64,000 nt of DNA from Brenneria roseae subsp. roseae (GCF_003115845.1 NZ_KZ819037.1:1-64000), one strand, 5' to 3'; counted from the stretch's first letter, positions 32,499 to 42,940 are shown. The notes: generated by a model from the sequence alone, not told the origin. Numbers and translations: made by a program.

Positions 32499-33296
32499 TC
32501 ACAGGAACAACTCCCGCAAATAGTTCGGCACAGCATTTTCTGCATTGGTGCCAATCACTTCACAATCCGGCAGCAGGTTTTTCAGACGCTGGTGCGCATT
32601 CTCCATGACACAGCCTTTACCCGCCATCGACAGCATTTCATAGTCATTCATGCCATCCCCGAAGGCGATACACTCTTTCAGTGAAAAACCGATGATCTTC
32701 GCCACCTGCTCCAGCGCATGCCCTTTGGATACGCCACCCGCCATGACTTCCAGACAGGTTAACGTTGAAAAACTCACATTGACACGGTCGCCCCAGCGCG
32801 CATTGATCGCTTCTTCCAACGGCAACAGCTGTTCATGTGAGTCACAGGTAAAGAACACCTTGCTGACGCCATCCGTTTCCAGCAGGCCCGGCTCAAACAG
32901 TTTGTACCTGAAAATCGATTCCCGGAAAAAACGCTCCTCTTCCGGCCGCCGACGATTCATGTACCAGTCATCGTTGCGGTATACGTGCGTCAACATGTTC
33001 GGGTTATCGTGCATCACGTGATACAGATCGTGAGCAATGTCCTGATCAAGGCTATGACTGAAAATCAGCTCTCCCTGCGTGTTATGTACCCGTGCGCCAT
33101 TAGAGGTGATCATAAACGCGCTAATGCCCAGGCCATCGCGGATTTGCGCCACATCCATATGATGCCGTCCGGTTGCAAACACAAAATGAATCCCTTTTTT
33201 TGTCAGCAATCTGAGTGTCTCTTTGGCATACGGCGATAAGGTATGGTCGGGTGACAGCAGCGTGCCATCTAAATCGGAAGCAACAACATGATACAT
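32499..33296 (-). CDS. yigL: HAD-family phosphatase YigL (pyridoxal phosphate / sugar phosphate phosphatase)
   Basis: A Cof-type haloacid dehalogenase phosphatase, 265 residues (E. coli YigL 266). Motif I DLDGTLLS with nucleophile Asp, motif II ITSNGA, the KGHALEQ lysine and motif IV FGDGMNDYEML are all present. E. coli YigL dephosphorylates sugar phosphates, including under glucose-phosphate stress, and pyridoxal phosphate. The ribosome binding site before 33296 is weak; the frame extends to 33425 without similarity. Confidence 0.93.
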   Translation of the reverse strand: MYHVVASDLDGTLLSPDHTLSPYAKETLRLLTKKGIHFVFATGRHHMDVAQIRDGLGISAFMITSNGARVHNTQGELIFSHSLDQDIAHDLYHVMHDNPNMLTHVYRNDDWYMNRRRPEEERFFRESIFRYKLFEPGLLETDGVSKVFFTCDSHEQLLPLEEAINARWGDRVNVSFSTLTCLEVMAGGVSKGHALEQVAKIIGFSLKECIAFGDGMNDYEMLSMAGKGCVMENAHQRLKNLLPDCEVIGTNAENAVPNYLRELFL

Positions 33297-33354
33297 AGCG
33301 GTGAGATCTAACCTCTGTGGTGGTGTTTGGCGGCATCCGCCGTAAAATTTAATG

Positions 33355-33420
33355 ATATCCCCGTCATCTTTCAAGCTGTAGGCGCGTTGGCCGGCAGCCT
33401 GAAATCTATTGGGTGTAGTC
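33355..33420. repeat. short ERIC-derived element between pldB and yigL
   Basis: Contains CCCGTCATCTTTCAAGCTGT, GCGTTGG and AAATCTATTGGGTGT, the outer ends of an ERIC repeat with the centre missing. A similar short copy lies at 48636-48700. Confidence 0.55.
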
Positions 33421-34401
33421 GGCAAAGTGAGCCAGAATCAGCTCAAACGCCTGAGCACGCATGTTATCTTTCTCAAACAGAATCTCATGACGGGCCCCTT
33501 CGATAACCCGGGGCGCGCCGCCAGCGCAAGGGTGGCCGGCCTGCGCCAACGCCCGACAAAAATCGTCCTGACTACGATTATCCACGACCCGATCTTCCTG
33601 AGCCTGTAATAATAATATCGGCGTCGTGATATCCGCAGCCAGCGCCAATAACTGCTTACCTGCGGTCATGGCTTCACGCACCCAATGATAAGTCGGGCCG
33701 CCAACGCGCAATTCCGGGTAATCCGCATAAAATCTGACGCTGCGCTGGTAACGTTCACGGCTGTGCGTCAATACATTGACCAGGTAGGGCAAGGGCTGCC
33801 ATTGCCCGGTGCCAATCGCATAATAGTCACGTATCGGAGGGTGACGTTCTGACCAGTCAAGCACCCGCCACGCCAGCCAATGAGGTATTGGCAAATGGAT
33901 GCCGCACATCGGCGCACAAAGCGCCGCAGCATCAAACGATCCTGGCTGGCGCGCCAGAAAATGGGCCAGAATAGCACCGCCCATCGAATGAGCAAGCGCG
34001 AATCGTCGTGTATAGGCGCGAGGTTCGATTTGCTGCTGCCACAGCAGCGCGACGTCGTCCACGTAATCGCTAAAGCGTAATACGTGCCCACGATGGCTAT
34101 CTTCCAACAGCCGACCGGAACGGCCCTGCCCGCGATGGTCCATCATCAGCACGTCATAGCCGTTGTGGAAAAGGTCGTAAGCCACTTCGCTGTATTTTAC
34201 GTAACTTTCGATACGTCCCGGAAACACCGCCACAATATGCTTATGCTGCGGCGCAGAGAAACGAACAAAGCGGATCGGCACATTATCGACGCCGATAAAC
34301 TCCCCTTCCTCACGCCGAAACCAAAAATTCAGCAACTCTCCGGTAGCAAAGGCAGAAAACTGCGCTTCTCGCGTTAACAGGCTATCGTGATACGGCATCA
34401 T
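33406..34401 (-). CDS. pldB: lysophospholipase L2
   Basis: Inner-membrane-associated serine hydrolase that removes acyl chains from lysophospholipids. 331 residues (E. coli 340). Alpha/beta hydrolase fold with nucleophile elbow AHSMGGAIL, an upstream DHRGQGRSGR segment, and a C-terminal His in EGARHEILFE. GTG, ATG and ATG codons occur in a row; GGAG spacing of seven bases favours 34401. The order pldB-yigL is conserved from E. coli. Confidence 0.94.
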   Translation of the reverse strand: MMPYHDSLLTREAQFSAFATGELLNFWFRREEGEFIGVDNVPIRFVRFSAPQHKHIVAVFPGRIESYVKYSEVAYDLFHNGYDVLMMDHRGQGRSGRLLEDSHRGHVLRFSDYVDDVALLWQQQIEPRAYTRRFALAHSMGGAILAHFLARQPGSFDAAALCAPMCGIHLPIPHWLAWRVLDWSERHPPIRDYYAIGTGQWQPLPYLVNVLTHSRERYQRSVRFYADYPELRVGGPTYHWVREAMTAGKQLLALAADITTPILLLQAQEDRVVDNRSQDDFCRALAQAGHPCAGGAPRVIEGARHEILFEKDNMRAQAFELILAHFADYTQ

Positions 34402-34473
34402 CACACATCTCCGGTGCAGGCCAGTAAAGCTATCGGAAAGACTTTTTGAAATATAAATATCAGCGTATTGTTA

Positions 34474-34625
34474 CATAAAAAATTTCCAGGAGAAATTTTT
34501 AACGTCGCTGGCGACGGCCCGGAGGGTAGCGGGCAGGGACGCCCGCTATCAAAAATCGCAGGGAGCGTTTATTAACAACGCAAAGCGTTGGCCCTTCAGG
34601 GTGGAAGGCAGGATGCCGTTATAGA
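34474..34625. repeat. modular palindromic repeat, second locus
   Basis: Carries AAAATTTCC-AGG-AGAAATTTT, AACGTCGC-TGGCGACGG, then GGCCCGGAGGGT and a GCGGGC-AGGGAC-GCCCGC hairpin. A diverged second unit follows (AACGCAAAGCGTT, GGCAGGATGCC). The architecture is the same as the two tandem units at 23078-23196. It fills most of the spacer between the divergent genes pldB and rhtB. Confidence 0.75.
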
Positions 34626-34652
34626 CAATGACAATCATGGAGTAATTCGCCG

Positions 34653-35273
34653 ATGACCATAGACTGGTGGCTAACCTATTTACTGACAACACTCATTCTC
34701 AGCCTTTCCCCCGGTTCGGGCGCCATCAATACCATGAGTACGGGCATCAGCCACGGCTATCGCGGTGCGGTCGCGTCAATCAGTGGATTACAGGTCGGGC
34801 TATCGATACATATTGTGCTGGTCGGTATTGGGCTTGGCGCACTGCTGTCAAAATCCCTGCTGGCGTTTGATATTCTCAAATGGCTGGGGGCGGCCTATCT
34901 CATCTGGCTGGGGATCCAGCAATGGCGTGCCGCCGGGGCGCTGGATTTGCAGGCGATAGCCAGCGCCATGCCGCGCCGCAGACTCTTTAAACGCGCCATT
35001 CTGGTGAACCTGACCAATCCGAAAAGCATTGTGTTTCTGGCCGCGCTATTCCCGCAATTCATCATCCCACATGAACCACAAGCCGCGCAGTACCTGATTT
35101 TAGGCATCACGACGGTTGCCGTCGATGTGGTCGTCATGATTGGCTATGCCACGCTGGCAACGCGCATTGCCGGCTGGCTGAAAGGCCCGCGTCAGATGCA
35201 AACGCTCAATCGGATATTCGGCTCATTGTTTGTTCTGGTCGGCGCACTGCTCGCCAGCGCCAGAAAAGCCTGA
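34653..35273 (+). CDS. rhtB: homoserine/homoserine lactone exporter
   Basis: LysE-family inner membrane efflux protein, 206 residues as in E. coli, about six membrane helices. The family signature [16 protein letters not shown] lies near residues 16-32, and [18 protein letters not shown] in the second half. GGAG lies before the ATG. Convergent with rhtC, with a bidirectional hairpin between them. Confidence 0.95.
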   Translation: MTIDWWLTYLLTTLILSLSPGSGAINTMSTGISHGYRGAVASISGLQVGLSIHIVLVGIGLGALLSKSLLAFDILKWLGAAYLIWLGIQQWRAAGALDLQAIASAMPRRRLFKRAILVNLTNPKSIVFLAALFPQFIIPHEPQAAQYLILGITTVAVDVVVMIGYATLATRIAGWLKGPRQMQTLNRIFGSLFVLVGALLASARKA

Positions 35274-35283
35274 TTCATTTCCC

Positions 35284-35304
35284 GGCCGGGTTACATACCC
35301 GGCC
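35284..35304. terminator. bidirectional terminator between rhtB and rhtC
   Basis: GGCCGGGT and ACCCGGCC form a perfect 8-bp stem with a five-base loop in the 46-base gap between the convergent genes. Flanking T/A runs are weak. Confidence 0.6.
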
Positions 35305-35319
35305 AGTGTAAACAACGCA

Positions 35320-35937
35320 TCAGCGCGAAAAAATCAGATGTAAACCAAACCCGGTAAACAGCACCCCCGCCGCGCCATCTACCCACTTCGCCATACGCTG
35401 GTAAGCCCGACGCATCGCCGGTAACGCGAAGACCACCGCAACCAGGCTAAACCACAACAGCGTTTCGATGGCAATCAGGGTGAAAATGCCACAACGCTCG
35501 GCGCTACCGACGCTATCGCCCACAAACAACGAGAAAACACTACCGAAATACACCAGCGCTTTTGGGTTTGCCAGATTGGTCAGCAGACCGCGAATAAATG
35601 TTTTGCCACGCCGGGGCAGTACGACCGCCGTTTCCTGTTCGGTTTCCAACTGTGCTTTGCGGCGCGCTGAGCGGAGCATCTGCCAGCCCATCCAGCACAG
35701 ATAGGCGCCGCCGCCGATAGTAATGGCACGATGCAACCAGGCCATCTGCTGTAACAAAAGGTGCAACCCCAGTAATGCGATCGCCGCCCAAATGACAACC
35801 CCCAGAGAAATGCCCAGTACGCCCATCATTGCTTCACGTCGGGAGCGGCTGGCGGCGGTTTGAGAAACGAAAAAGAAATCCGGACCTGGGCTCATCAACG
35901 CGATGAAATGCACCAGTGCGACAGTCAGAAAGAGCAT
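35320..35937 (-). CDS. rhtC: threonine exporter
   Basis: LysE-family threonine efflux protein, 205 residues (E. coli 206), about six membrane helices. Signature region LMSPGPDFFFVSQTA near residues 14-28 and GLLTNLANPKALVYFGSVFSLF in the middle. It lies between recQ and rhtB as in E. coli. Confidence 0.95.
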   Translation of the reverse strand: MLFLTVALVHFIALMSPGPDFFFVSQTAASRSRREAMMGVLGISLGVVIWAAIALLGLHLLLQQMAWLHRAITIGGGAYLCWMGWQMLRSARRKAQLETEQETAVVLPRRGKTFIRGLLTNLANPKALVYFGSVFSLFVGDSVGSAERCGIFTLIAIETLLWFSLVAVVFALPAMRRAYQRMAKWVDGAAGVLFTGFGLHLIFSR

Positions 35938-35985
35938 GGTATTTTCCTGTTTTTTAGCGTGTTAATGCACCTGTTTTAACGTCCA

Positions 35986-37812
35986 TCACTCGTCATCATT
36001 ATCAACATGATCGCGGATCATGGTCATAAAAGGCGCGCCGAAGCGTTCAAGTTTACGATGGCCTACGCCATTAATATTCAGCAACTCACCAGCGGTAATC
36101 GGCATCAGTTCGGCCATTTCCAGCAACGTGGCGTCACTGAACACCACATAAGGCGGAATATTGGCTTCATCGGCAATGGACTTACGCAGCTTGCGTAATT
36201 TGGCGAATAATTTGCGGTCGTAATTGCCACCGTAGGATTTCTGGCTGGCGCGCGGTTTCAGGTTGATCACCCGCGGTACGGCCAGTTGCAAAGAGACTTC
36301 GCCACGCAGCACCGGCCGGGCTGATTCGGTCAGTTGTAACGCGGAATGCAGGGCGATATTCTGGTTCAGCAAACCAAGATGAATTAGCTGGCGCAACACG
36401 CTGACCCAATGTTCCTGCGACTTTTCCCGTCCGATGCCATAAACCGGCAGTTTGTCGTGGCCGTACTCACGGATACGCTGGTTATTCGCTCCGCGCAGCA
36501 CTTCAACAATATAGCTCATACCAAAGCGTTGCCCGACCCGATAAACGCAGGAGAGCGCTTTCTGCGCGTCGAGCAGACCATCGTAACGCTTGGGCGGATC
36601 GAGGCAGATATCGCAGTTACCGCAAGCCTGCTGACGACCCTCTCCGAAATAGTTCAGCAAGACCAGACGGCGACAGGTTTGCGCTTGCGCAAACGCGCCC
36701 ATGGCATTCAACTTATGCCGCTCAATATCCAACTGTTGTCCGGCAGGCTTTTCTTCCAGACAGCGCCGCAGCCACGCCATATCCGCCGGATCGTAAAACA
36801 GTACCGCTTCAGCCGCCAGCCCGTCACGTCCGGCGCGTCCGGTTTCCTGATAGTAGGATTCGATATTGCGCGGAATATCAAAATGCACCACGAACCGCAC
36901 GTTCGGCTTGTTAATCCCCATGCCGAACGCCACCGTCGCCACCACAACCTGAAGATCGTCACGCTGGAAGGCTTCCTGCACCTGCGCACGACGCTCGTTT
37001 TCCAGCCCGGCGTGGTAGGCCGCCACGCTCAGTCCCCGGCTTTGCAGACGCGTGCTGATGTCTTCCACCTTCGCCCGGCTATTACAGTAAATAATGCCGC
37101 TTTTGCCGCGCTGGCCCTGAACATACATCCAGAGTTGATCGAGGGGTTTGAATTTTTCCACCAGCGTGTAGCGAATATTGGGTCGGTCGAAACTGCTGAT
37201 CTGAATGAGAGGCGACTGAAGATCAAGCAGTCGGATGATGTCCCGCCGCGTGGTTTCATCCGCCGTCGCGGTTAACGCAATGACCGGCAGCGAGGGAAAA
37301 TGCTGTTTAACTTGCCCCAGCGCCCGATATTCAGGGCGGAAATCATGTCCCCACTGGGAAATGCAGTGCGCTTCATCAACGGCGATCAGGGAAGGCTGCC
37401 AGTGAATCAGATGATCGAGAAACCCGTCCGTCGTCAGACGTTCCGGCGCAATATACAGCAGCTTGATCTGCCCGGTACGGCAACCCGCCATCACCTCAAG
37501 CTGTTGCTCGCGCGTTTGGGTCGAGTTCAGGCAAGCGGCGGATACGCCATAAGCCTGTAGCTGATCGACCTGATCTTTCATCAGAGAAATAAGCGGGGAA
37601 ACCACCAGCGTCAGACCATCCATCACCAGCGCCGGGATCTGATAACAGAGCGATTTCCCACCGCCGGTCGGCATGACAACCAGACAATCCCGCCCGCTGA
37701 TGGTCGCGTTAATGATCTCTTGCTGACCCGGCCGGAATTGCTGGTAGCCAAACGTCTCCCGTAAAACCTGAACAGCAAGCGTTTCCTTATTCAATACTTC
37801 CGCCGTAGACAC
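35986..37812 (-). CDS. recQ: ATP-dependent DNA helicase RecQ
   Basis: 3'-5' superfamily 2 helicase acting in RecF-pathway recombination and fork repair. 608 residues (E. coli 609). Walker [17 protein letters not shown] box [19 protein letters not shown], motif [12 protein letters not shown], the zinc cysteines in [14 protein letters not shown] and CGNCDIC, a winged-helix domain, and a C-terminal HRDC domain ending in [12 protein letters not shown]. The start codon is GTG at 37812, preceded by GGGG at five bases. Downstream of pldA in the same direction. Confidence 0.97.
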   Translation of the reverse strand: MSTAEVLNKETLAVQVLRETFGYQQFRPGQQEIINATISGRDCLVVMPTGGGKSLCYQIPALVMDGLTLVVSPLISLMKDQVDQLQAYGVSAACLNSTQTREQQLEVMAGCRTGQIKLLYIAPERLTTDGFLDHLIHWQPSLIAVDEAHCISQWGHDFRPEYRALGQVKQHFPSLPVIALTATADETTRRDIIRLLDLQSPLIQISSFDRPNIRYTLVEKFKPLDQLWMYVQGQRGKSGIIYCNSRAKVEDISTRLQSRGLSVAAYHAGLENERRAQVQEAFQRDDLQVVVATVAFGMGINKPNVRFVVHFDIPRNIESYYQETGRAGRDGLAAEAVLFYDPADMAWLRRCLEEKPAGQQLDIERHKLNAMGAFAQAQTCRRLVLLNYFGEGRQQACGNCDICLDPPKRYDGLLDAQKALSCVYRVGQRFGMSYIVEVLRGANNQRIREYGHDKLPVYGIGREKSQEHWVSVLRQLIHLGLLNQNIALHSALQLTESARPVLRGEVSLQLAVPRVINLKPRASQKSYGGNYDRKLFAKLRKLRKSIADEANIPPYVVFSDATLLEMAELMPITAGELLNINGVGHRKLERFGAPFMTMIRDHVDNDDE

Positions 37813-38000
37813 GCGTTCCCCAATCCGATGAAATCAAACAGGCGCTATTTTCAGCGCCGTCCGGTAAAACTGCAATGTTTTAAATGGCAGCGCCCCCGAT
37901 TATCGCCATACTTGCGAACCTTTCCGAGAAATTGTTTCTATTTCGTCAGACTGACAGGCGGGAAACGCGAGCAGGCAACCATCCCCGGCGCCCGCCCTGT

Positions 38001-38867
38001 CTAGAACATATCGTTCAGCGTGACCCCAACGCCGAAGCGCGTCTGGCGATGATTGTAATCAATGAGCGATTCACCATAGCCGCTGAACACTTTGGTATAA
38101 AAACGCACGTGTTTCGTCAATGGATAGCTCCAGCCGAGTTCGCCGCCGCCGTAGCCGCTGTTCCAGTTATAGCGCCCTTCCGCACTGAACACGCTGTCGC
38201 CCCAGACATAGCCGACACGCAGGCGATAGTGTCCCATATACTTTGTAATGTCCGGGTTATCATCCTGGCTGTCCGAGAAACGAATCCACGGTTTCAAATC
38301 CACCTGCCAGTTGCCATTTTGCGCCATCAGACGGGCATAGGCACGGTCCCAGCTACGCGATGTCGGCTCAGAACGTCCGTTCGACTGATGATTGATCCCC
38401 ACTTCAACATCCCGCAACGTCCAGCCGGCGAAGGTGTAATCCGTTGCCCAGCCCAGAAAAAGCTGCGGTTCATAATCGGTTTCACGAAACGGTGAAGACT
38501 CGCTTTTATTGGATAATTGCCACCAGGAGCGTTGCGTATAGGACGCCCCCAGCAAAGAGCTGTCACCGAAGATGCCACGCCACAGCGGGAAGCCAAGGCT
38601 AAGCTGGAAATTCACTTCATCCTTGCGCGCTTCATCGCCCCAGTTATAACTCTGTATCGCGGCTTTATTAATATTACTGGTGTAGGTATACAGCAGATAG
38701 TTGCTTTCATAAGGATAGAGAATAAACGGGCTATCATGATCCTGTAGCAGGCTGGCGATAATACTGCCGCGTACCGCGGGTTTGTCATGCACTGGCTCTA
38801 TTTTTGCCTCTTCCGCCTGAGCGTATGTCGTCAGCAGCACCGCCAACATACCTGCAATTTTACGCAT
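38001..38867 (-). CDS. pldA: outer membrane phospholipase A
   Basis: Outer membrane beta-barrel lipase that hydrolyses phospholipids mislocalised to the outer leaflet. 288 residues (E. coli 289). Signal peptide 1-18 ending AQA. The catalytic His-x-Ser motif is present in NHQSNGRSEPTSRSWDR, and the calcium-site region DSQDDNPDI follows. It ends in phenylalanine, typical of barrel proteins. Divergent from yigI. Confidence 0.95.
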   Translation of the reverse strand: MRKIAGMLAVLLTTYAQAEEAKIEPVHDKPAVRGSIIASLLQDHDSPFILYPYESNYLLYTYTSNINKAAIQSYNWGDEARKDEVNFQLSLGFPLWRGIFGDSSLLGASYTQRSWWQLSNKSESSPFRETDYEPQLFLGWATDYTFAGWTLRDVEVGINHQSNGRSEPTSRSWDRAYARLMAQNGNWQVDLKPWIRFSDSQDDNPDITKYMGHYRLRVGYVWGDSVFSAEGRYNWNSGYGGGELGWSYPLTKHVRFYTKVFSGYGESLIDYNHRQTRFGVGVTLNDMF

Positions 38868-39081
38868 TCACTTTTTCTCCCGAGCATTCACGATGGCTGT
38901 TCCAGCCAGGCAATCAATATCAACATAAACCAGACATTCTACACAGTTCGTCGGTATTTGAATCCGTGTTCGATACTTTCTCAGTCTTTTCTGGAAAGAA
39001 ATAAAATATGCACATAAAATAAACAATTAATTAACTTTTCAGCATCCTATATCCGGTGCTTTTCTCAAGGTGCAAACAACC

Positions 39082-39570
39082 ATGTCCAGCACGCCATCCA
39101 CTCAAAGCGCGGTTTTAACCCGAGAGACTGTCCGTCAGCTTGTTGCTGACATTTTCATTTACAAGATGCCGTTCAATGGTGAATTAGGGCTCGAGCTACA
39201 GCATTTTGAAATCGACCGGGCAACATTAACGTTTGCACGCCAGGACAAGCTGATCGGCAACGCCTTGCAAAAAATTCTGCACGGCGGCGTGATGGCCGCC
39301 GGATTGGACGTCGCTGCCGGTTTAGTCTGCGTCGGCAACACCCTGCTGCGCCATGAAACCATCAGCGAACAGGAATTCCATCAGCGACTCTCGCGGATGG
39401 GGACTATCGATATGCGGGTGGACTATCTGCGGCCGGGCCACGGCGAGCATTTCACCATCACCAGCCAGCTGCTGCGCGGCGGCAATAAAATCGCGGTGGC
39501 GCGGGCCGAATTGCACAATGAAAAGGGCTTACACCTTGCCAGCGCGACCGCGACGTACATTGTTGGTTAA
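39082..39570 (+). CDS. yigI: hot-dog fold thioesterase-like protein YigI
   Basis: 162 residues, similar to E. coli YigI (155), a PaaI-type hot-dog domain protein reported to act on medium- to long-chain acyl-CoA. The family segment [17 protein letters not shown] and [13 protein letters not shown] are clear. The ATG at 39082 is preferred to an upstream in-frame GTG at 39070; AAGG lies about 11 bases upstream of the ATG. Confidence 0.9.
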   Translation: MSSTPSTQSAVLTRETVRQLVADIFIYKMPFNGELGLELQHFEIDRATLTFARQDKLIGNALQKILHGGVMAAGLDVAAGLVCVGNTLLRHETISEQEFHQRLSRMGTIDMRVDYLRPGHGEHFTITSQLLRGGNKIAVARAELHNEKGLHLASATATYIVG

Positions 39571-39640
39571 CCGTTGAGATGAAAACGCGTTCTGTTTTGA
39601 GTAGACTAAGCCGTTTCCCGCCTTTGTTATCGAGCCACCA

Positions 39641-40570
39641 ATGAATTCGCAACAAACCCGTAAAGGGATCTTTTTCGCTCTGGGCGCCTATTTCATCTGG
39701 GGCATTGCACCGGTTTACTTTAAGTTGCTTGAGCATGTTCCCCCCGATGAAATACTGACGCACCGTATTATCTGGTCGTTTTTCTTTATGCTGATCCTGC
39801 TGACCATCAGCCGGAAATGGCGTCAGGTTCGTTGTGCCTGCCGTAACGTCAAACACCTGCTGTTGCTGGCGCTGACCGCCGTACTGATCGGCGGCAACTG
39901 GTTACTGTATATTTGGGCGGTCAATAACCATCATATGTTGGAAGCCAGTCTGGGCTACTTTATCAACCCGCTGGTTAACGTGATGCTGGGGATGCTATTT
40001 CTGGGTGAACGTTTCCGCCGCTTGCAATGGATGGCAGTGCTACTGGCGGTTGCCGGCGTACTCGTTCAACTGTGGACTTTCGGTTCGCTGCCGATTATCG
40101 CATTGGGGCTGGCCTTCAGCTTTGCGCTATACGGCCTGCTACGCAAAAAAATCGGGATTGACGGACAAACCGGCATGCTGATTGAAACCCTGTGGCTGTT
40201 GCCGATGGCGATCGTTTACCTGTTTTTTATCGCCGACAGCCCTAGCAGCCATATGACCGCCAACCCCTGGTCACTGAATCTGCTGCTGATCGCCGCAGGC
40301 ATTATCACCACGGTTCCATTGCTGTTTTTCACCGCCGCCGCTATGCGGTTACGCCTTTCGACATTGGGCTTCTTCCAGTACCTCGGTCCGACCATGATGT
40401 TCCTGTTGGCCGTAATTTTCTACGGCGAAACCATGGGCAGCGACAAGCTGATCACGTTTGCCTTTATCTGGAGTGCGCTGGCCTTGTTTATTCTGGATGC
40501 GATCTACACGCAGCGTAAACGACGTCGGATTCAGGTTACGCCGCATCAGATACAACACGACGCGAAATAA
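39641..40570 (+). CDS. rarD: EamA/RarD-family transporter
   Basis: DMT-superfamily membrane protein of 309 residues (E. coli RarD 296), ten predicted helices in two EamA halves. N-terminal GIFFALGAYFIWGIAPVYFK and the HRIIWS motif are typical of the RarD subfamily. RarD was named as a chloramphenicol-sensitivity protein; its substrate is unknown. The 3' end overlaps the convergent abrB-family gene by 35 bases. Confidence 0.92.
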   Translation: MNSQQTRKGIFFALGAYFIWGIAPVYFKLLEHVPPDEILTHRIIWSFFFMLILLTISRKWRQVRCACRNVKHLLLLALTAVLIGGNWLLYIWAVNNHHMLEASLGYFINPLVNVMLGMLFLGERFRRLQWMAVLLAVAGVLVQLWTFGSLPIIALGLAFSFALYGLLRKKIGIDGQTGMLIETLWLLPMAIVYLFFIADSPSSHMTANPWSLNLLLIAAGIITTVPLLFFTAAAMRLRLSTLGFFQYLGPTMMFLLAVIFYGETMGSDKLITFAFIWSALALFILDAIYTQRKRRRIQVTPHQIQHDAK

Positions 40571-41594
40571 AGCGCGATAGCAGCGGACAAAAGAGCAGGG
40601 TCGAGAACAGGCGTAACGTCTGCATCGCAATGACAAACGCCATATCGACCCCGCTGCCTGCCGCAATAATGGCGATAGAATCCAGCCCGCCGGGGCTGGT
40701 TGCCAGATAAGCCGTCAGCAAATCAACAGACATGATCCGCGTTACCATCAACGCCATGCCGCCGCATAGCAACATCAGTCCGACGATTGAGAACATCATG
40801 TGCGGCAAGGTACGCAAAGCAAGAAAAAATATCGGCCGGGTAAAACACAAACCGACGCTCCAGCCAATAAAAGCATATGCCAGCGCCAGCAACCATTCCG
40901 GCGTCGCTAAATGCAGGATTCCGCTGGCGTGCAGGAACGAGCCAATAATCATCGGCCCCAGCAGTGCGCCTGAAGGAATACGCAGACGCCTCCCCAGCCA
41001 TGCGCTGCCAAACGCGACGCACAGCGTCGCAGGAAAACGCCAGTCCAGCGCCGGAAACCAGACCAGCATGGCATTATTTTCGGCGGCGGCGTCCCCCAGG
41101 CTGAGGCGCGCGACAAATGCCGCGGCGGCGGTCACCATCAGCACCCGCAAATACTGCATAAATGCAACCAGCCGGACATCCGCGCCGAATTCCGCCGACA
41201 TCGCCACCATCGCGGAAGCACCGCCGGGAGAGGCGCCCCAGGTTCCGGTCGTACCCGGCAATTCGCTGAATTTCACCAACAGCCAGCCAGAAAGTCCGCT
41301 GGCGGCCAGCGTCGCCAGCAAAATGAACAGTACCAGCGGCCATTCGCTGATTAATGGACTGAGGATGGAAAGAGAAAGGCTTTGCGCCACCAGACAACCA
41401 AGCACCGCATTGCTGCCGGCAAAAAACACAGGAGGAATACGGATGGTTGCACCGTTCAACCCCATCACCACGCCAACCAGCATGGGGCCCAGCAACAGCG
41501 CTGCCGGAACATGGTAAACCTGCAACCCGAATCCCAGTACCAGCGAAACCGACAGCAGGATTACCCATTGTCTCAAGGGTGGAACCCTTTTCAT
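40536..41594 (-). CDS. AbrB-family putative membrane transporter
   Basis: 352 residues with about ten membrane helices, similar throughout to E. coli AbrB/YbgN (348), a family once annotated as putative ammonia monooxygenase. Repeated ATSPGGLDSIAIIAAGS and ASPGGASAMVAMSAEFGAD segments mark the two halves. The start at 41594 is preceded by CAGG at nine bases; upstream ATGs at 41633 and 41750 lack a ribosome site. Its final 35 bases overlap rarD tail-to-tail. Function is not established. Confidence 0.85.
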   Translation of the reverse strand: MKRVPPLRQWVILLSVSLVLGFGLQVYHVPAALLLGPMLVGVVMGLNGATIRIPPVFFAGSNAVLGCLVAQSLSLSILSPLISEWPLVLFILLATLAASGLSGWLLVKFSELPGTTGTWGASPGGASAMVAMSAEFGADVRLVAFMQYLRVLMVTAAAAFVARLSLGDAAAENNAMLVWFPALDWRFPATLCVAFGSAWLGRRLRIPSGALLGPMIIGSFLHASGILHLATPEWLLALAYAFIGWSVGLCFTRPIFFLALRTLPHMMFSIVGLMLLCGGMALMVTRIMSVDLLTAYLATSPGGLDSIAIIAAGSGVDMAFVIAMQTLRLFSTLLFCPLLSRFISRRVVSDAA

Positions 41595-41787
41595 GCGCAC
41601 AACCTGTTTCAAAAATAAGACATTGTCGGCCATTCTAAACAGAATGGTCAGATAATTAATATGGCAATTAATAGCAGGAAAACAAAAAGTTATAACCAAT
41701 CGGTATTTAGGCGGCGGCAAATATTCGGAAATGCGTTGACGCGGCCTCACGCCCCCGCACGGCGAAGATGAAGGATTTCAGGGATAT

Positions 41788-41812
41788 TGCGCTCCACAAA
41801 AGCGGGAGCGCA
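41788..41812 (-). terminator. hairpin downstream of corA
   Basis: TGCGCTCC pairs with GGAGCGCA around a nine-base loop, eight bases after the corA stop on the minus strand. No T-run follows, so the strength is unclear. Confidence 0.5.
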
Positions 41813-41819
41813 GCCGCTT

Positions 41820-42770
41820 TCAAAGCCAGTTTTTGCGTTTGAAATAGAGATACGGCGCCAATCCGGCCAGGATCATCAACACAATCGCCCCCGGATAACC
41901 AAAAGACCACCGCAGTTCAGGCATGAATTCGAAGTTCATCCCATAGCTGGATGCCACCAGCGTCGGCGGCAGAAACACCACGGAAACCACCGAGAAAATT
42001 TTGATGATGCGGCTTTGTTCGATGTTGATGAGGCCCATTGCCGCCTGCATCAGAAAGTTGACCTTCTGAAACAAGGATTCGTTATGTGGCAGCAGGGACT
42101 CGATATCGCGCAGGATTTCACGCGCCTGCTCCAGTTGACCTGAAGGTAAACGCGCCTTGCGCACCAGAAAATTCAACGCACGCTGCGTATCCATCAAACA
42201 CAGACGCACTTTCCAGCCCACGTCTTCCAGTTCCGCCAGCGTGGAAAGCGCATCATCGTATTCTTCGCCCTGACGACCTTCCATAATGACGCGGCTCAGG
42301 GATTCCAGATCGCTGTAGATATTCTCGATTTCGTCTGCCAGCTGTTCAATTTTGGTTTCGAACAAATCCAGCAGCAGTTCGTAGGCGTTACCATCGACCA
42401 GCGTTTGATTGCGGGCTCGCATCCGATACAGCCGAAACGCGGGCAGTTCCCGCTCGCGCAGCGTATACAAGCGGCCATCGCGAATGGTAAACGCCACGGT
42501 GGCGTTGCCAGCATGATCTTCCGCATCTTCAAAGAAGAAGAAGGAGTGAATGTGCAGCCCGTCCTCGTCTTCAAAGAAACGCGCCGATGCCTCAATATCT
42601 TCCAGTTCTGGTCGGGTGGCCAGACTTTGTCCCAGTTCATTTTGTACTTTCTCACGCTCGCCATCTTCAGGTTCGATTAAATCGACCCAGACAGACTCGG
42701 TGAGATCGTCGGAATCATCCAACTCCAGACGAGATAAACGGCAGTGATCCAGTTTGAATGCGCTCAGCAT
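41820..42770 (-). CDS. corA: magnesium/cobalt transport protein CorA
   Basis: Homopentameric inner membrane channel for Mg2+, Co2+ and Ni2+. 316 residues as in E. coli. A large acidic N-terminal cytoplasmic domain is followed by two C-terminal helices; the universal GMN motif is at residues 277-279, then the MPEL loop, and the basic C-terminal tail KRKNWL. The ATG at 42770 follows GGGAG with eight bases spacing. A long leader with a candidate corL peptide precedes it. Confidence 0.96.
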   Translation of the reverse strand: MLSAFKLDHCRLSRLELDDSDDLTESVWVDLIEPEDGEREKVQNELGQSLATRPELEDIEASARFFEDEDGLHIHSFFFFEDAEDHAGNATVAFTIRDGRLYTLRERELPAFRLYRMRARNQTLVDGNAYELLLDLFETKIEQLADEIENIYSDLESLSRVIMEGRQGEEYDDALSTLAELEDVGWKVRLCLMDTQRALNFLVRKARLPSGQLEQAREILRDIESLLPHNESLFQKVNFLMQAAMGLINIEQSRIIKIFSVVSVVFLPPTLVASSYGMNFEFMPELRWSFGYPGAIVLMILAGLAPYLYFKRKNWL

Positions 42771-42911
42771 AGGCCATGCTCCCTTATTCAGTAACAGAGA
42801 TGGACAACGCGATTGAAGCACAGAAACAGCGGTGAGAATGTCACCAGCAGGTTTCAGACCGTTCGACGGATCTGACTCGTAGCGACATGAATAATATCGC
42901 TGACAACCACG

Positions 42912-42940
42912 AAGGCTATCAGCATAACGGAGATAGCCTT
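42912..42940 (-). promoter_or_regulatory. corA leader hairpin
   Basis: AAGGCTATC and GATAGCCTT form a perfect 9-bp stem in the corA leader. The stem begins inside the stop codon of the candidate corL peptide, so ribosome position at the end of corL would decide whether it folds. Confidence 0.6.

Noticed and set aside
42841-42888. A 15-codon frame in the corA leader, downstream of corL
   Set aside because: No Shine-Dalgarno sequence precedes its ATG, whereas the corL frame upstream has a strong one.
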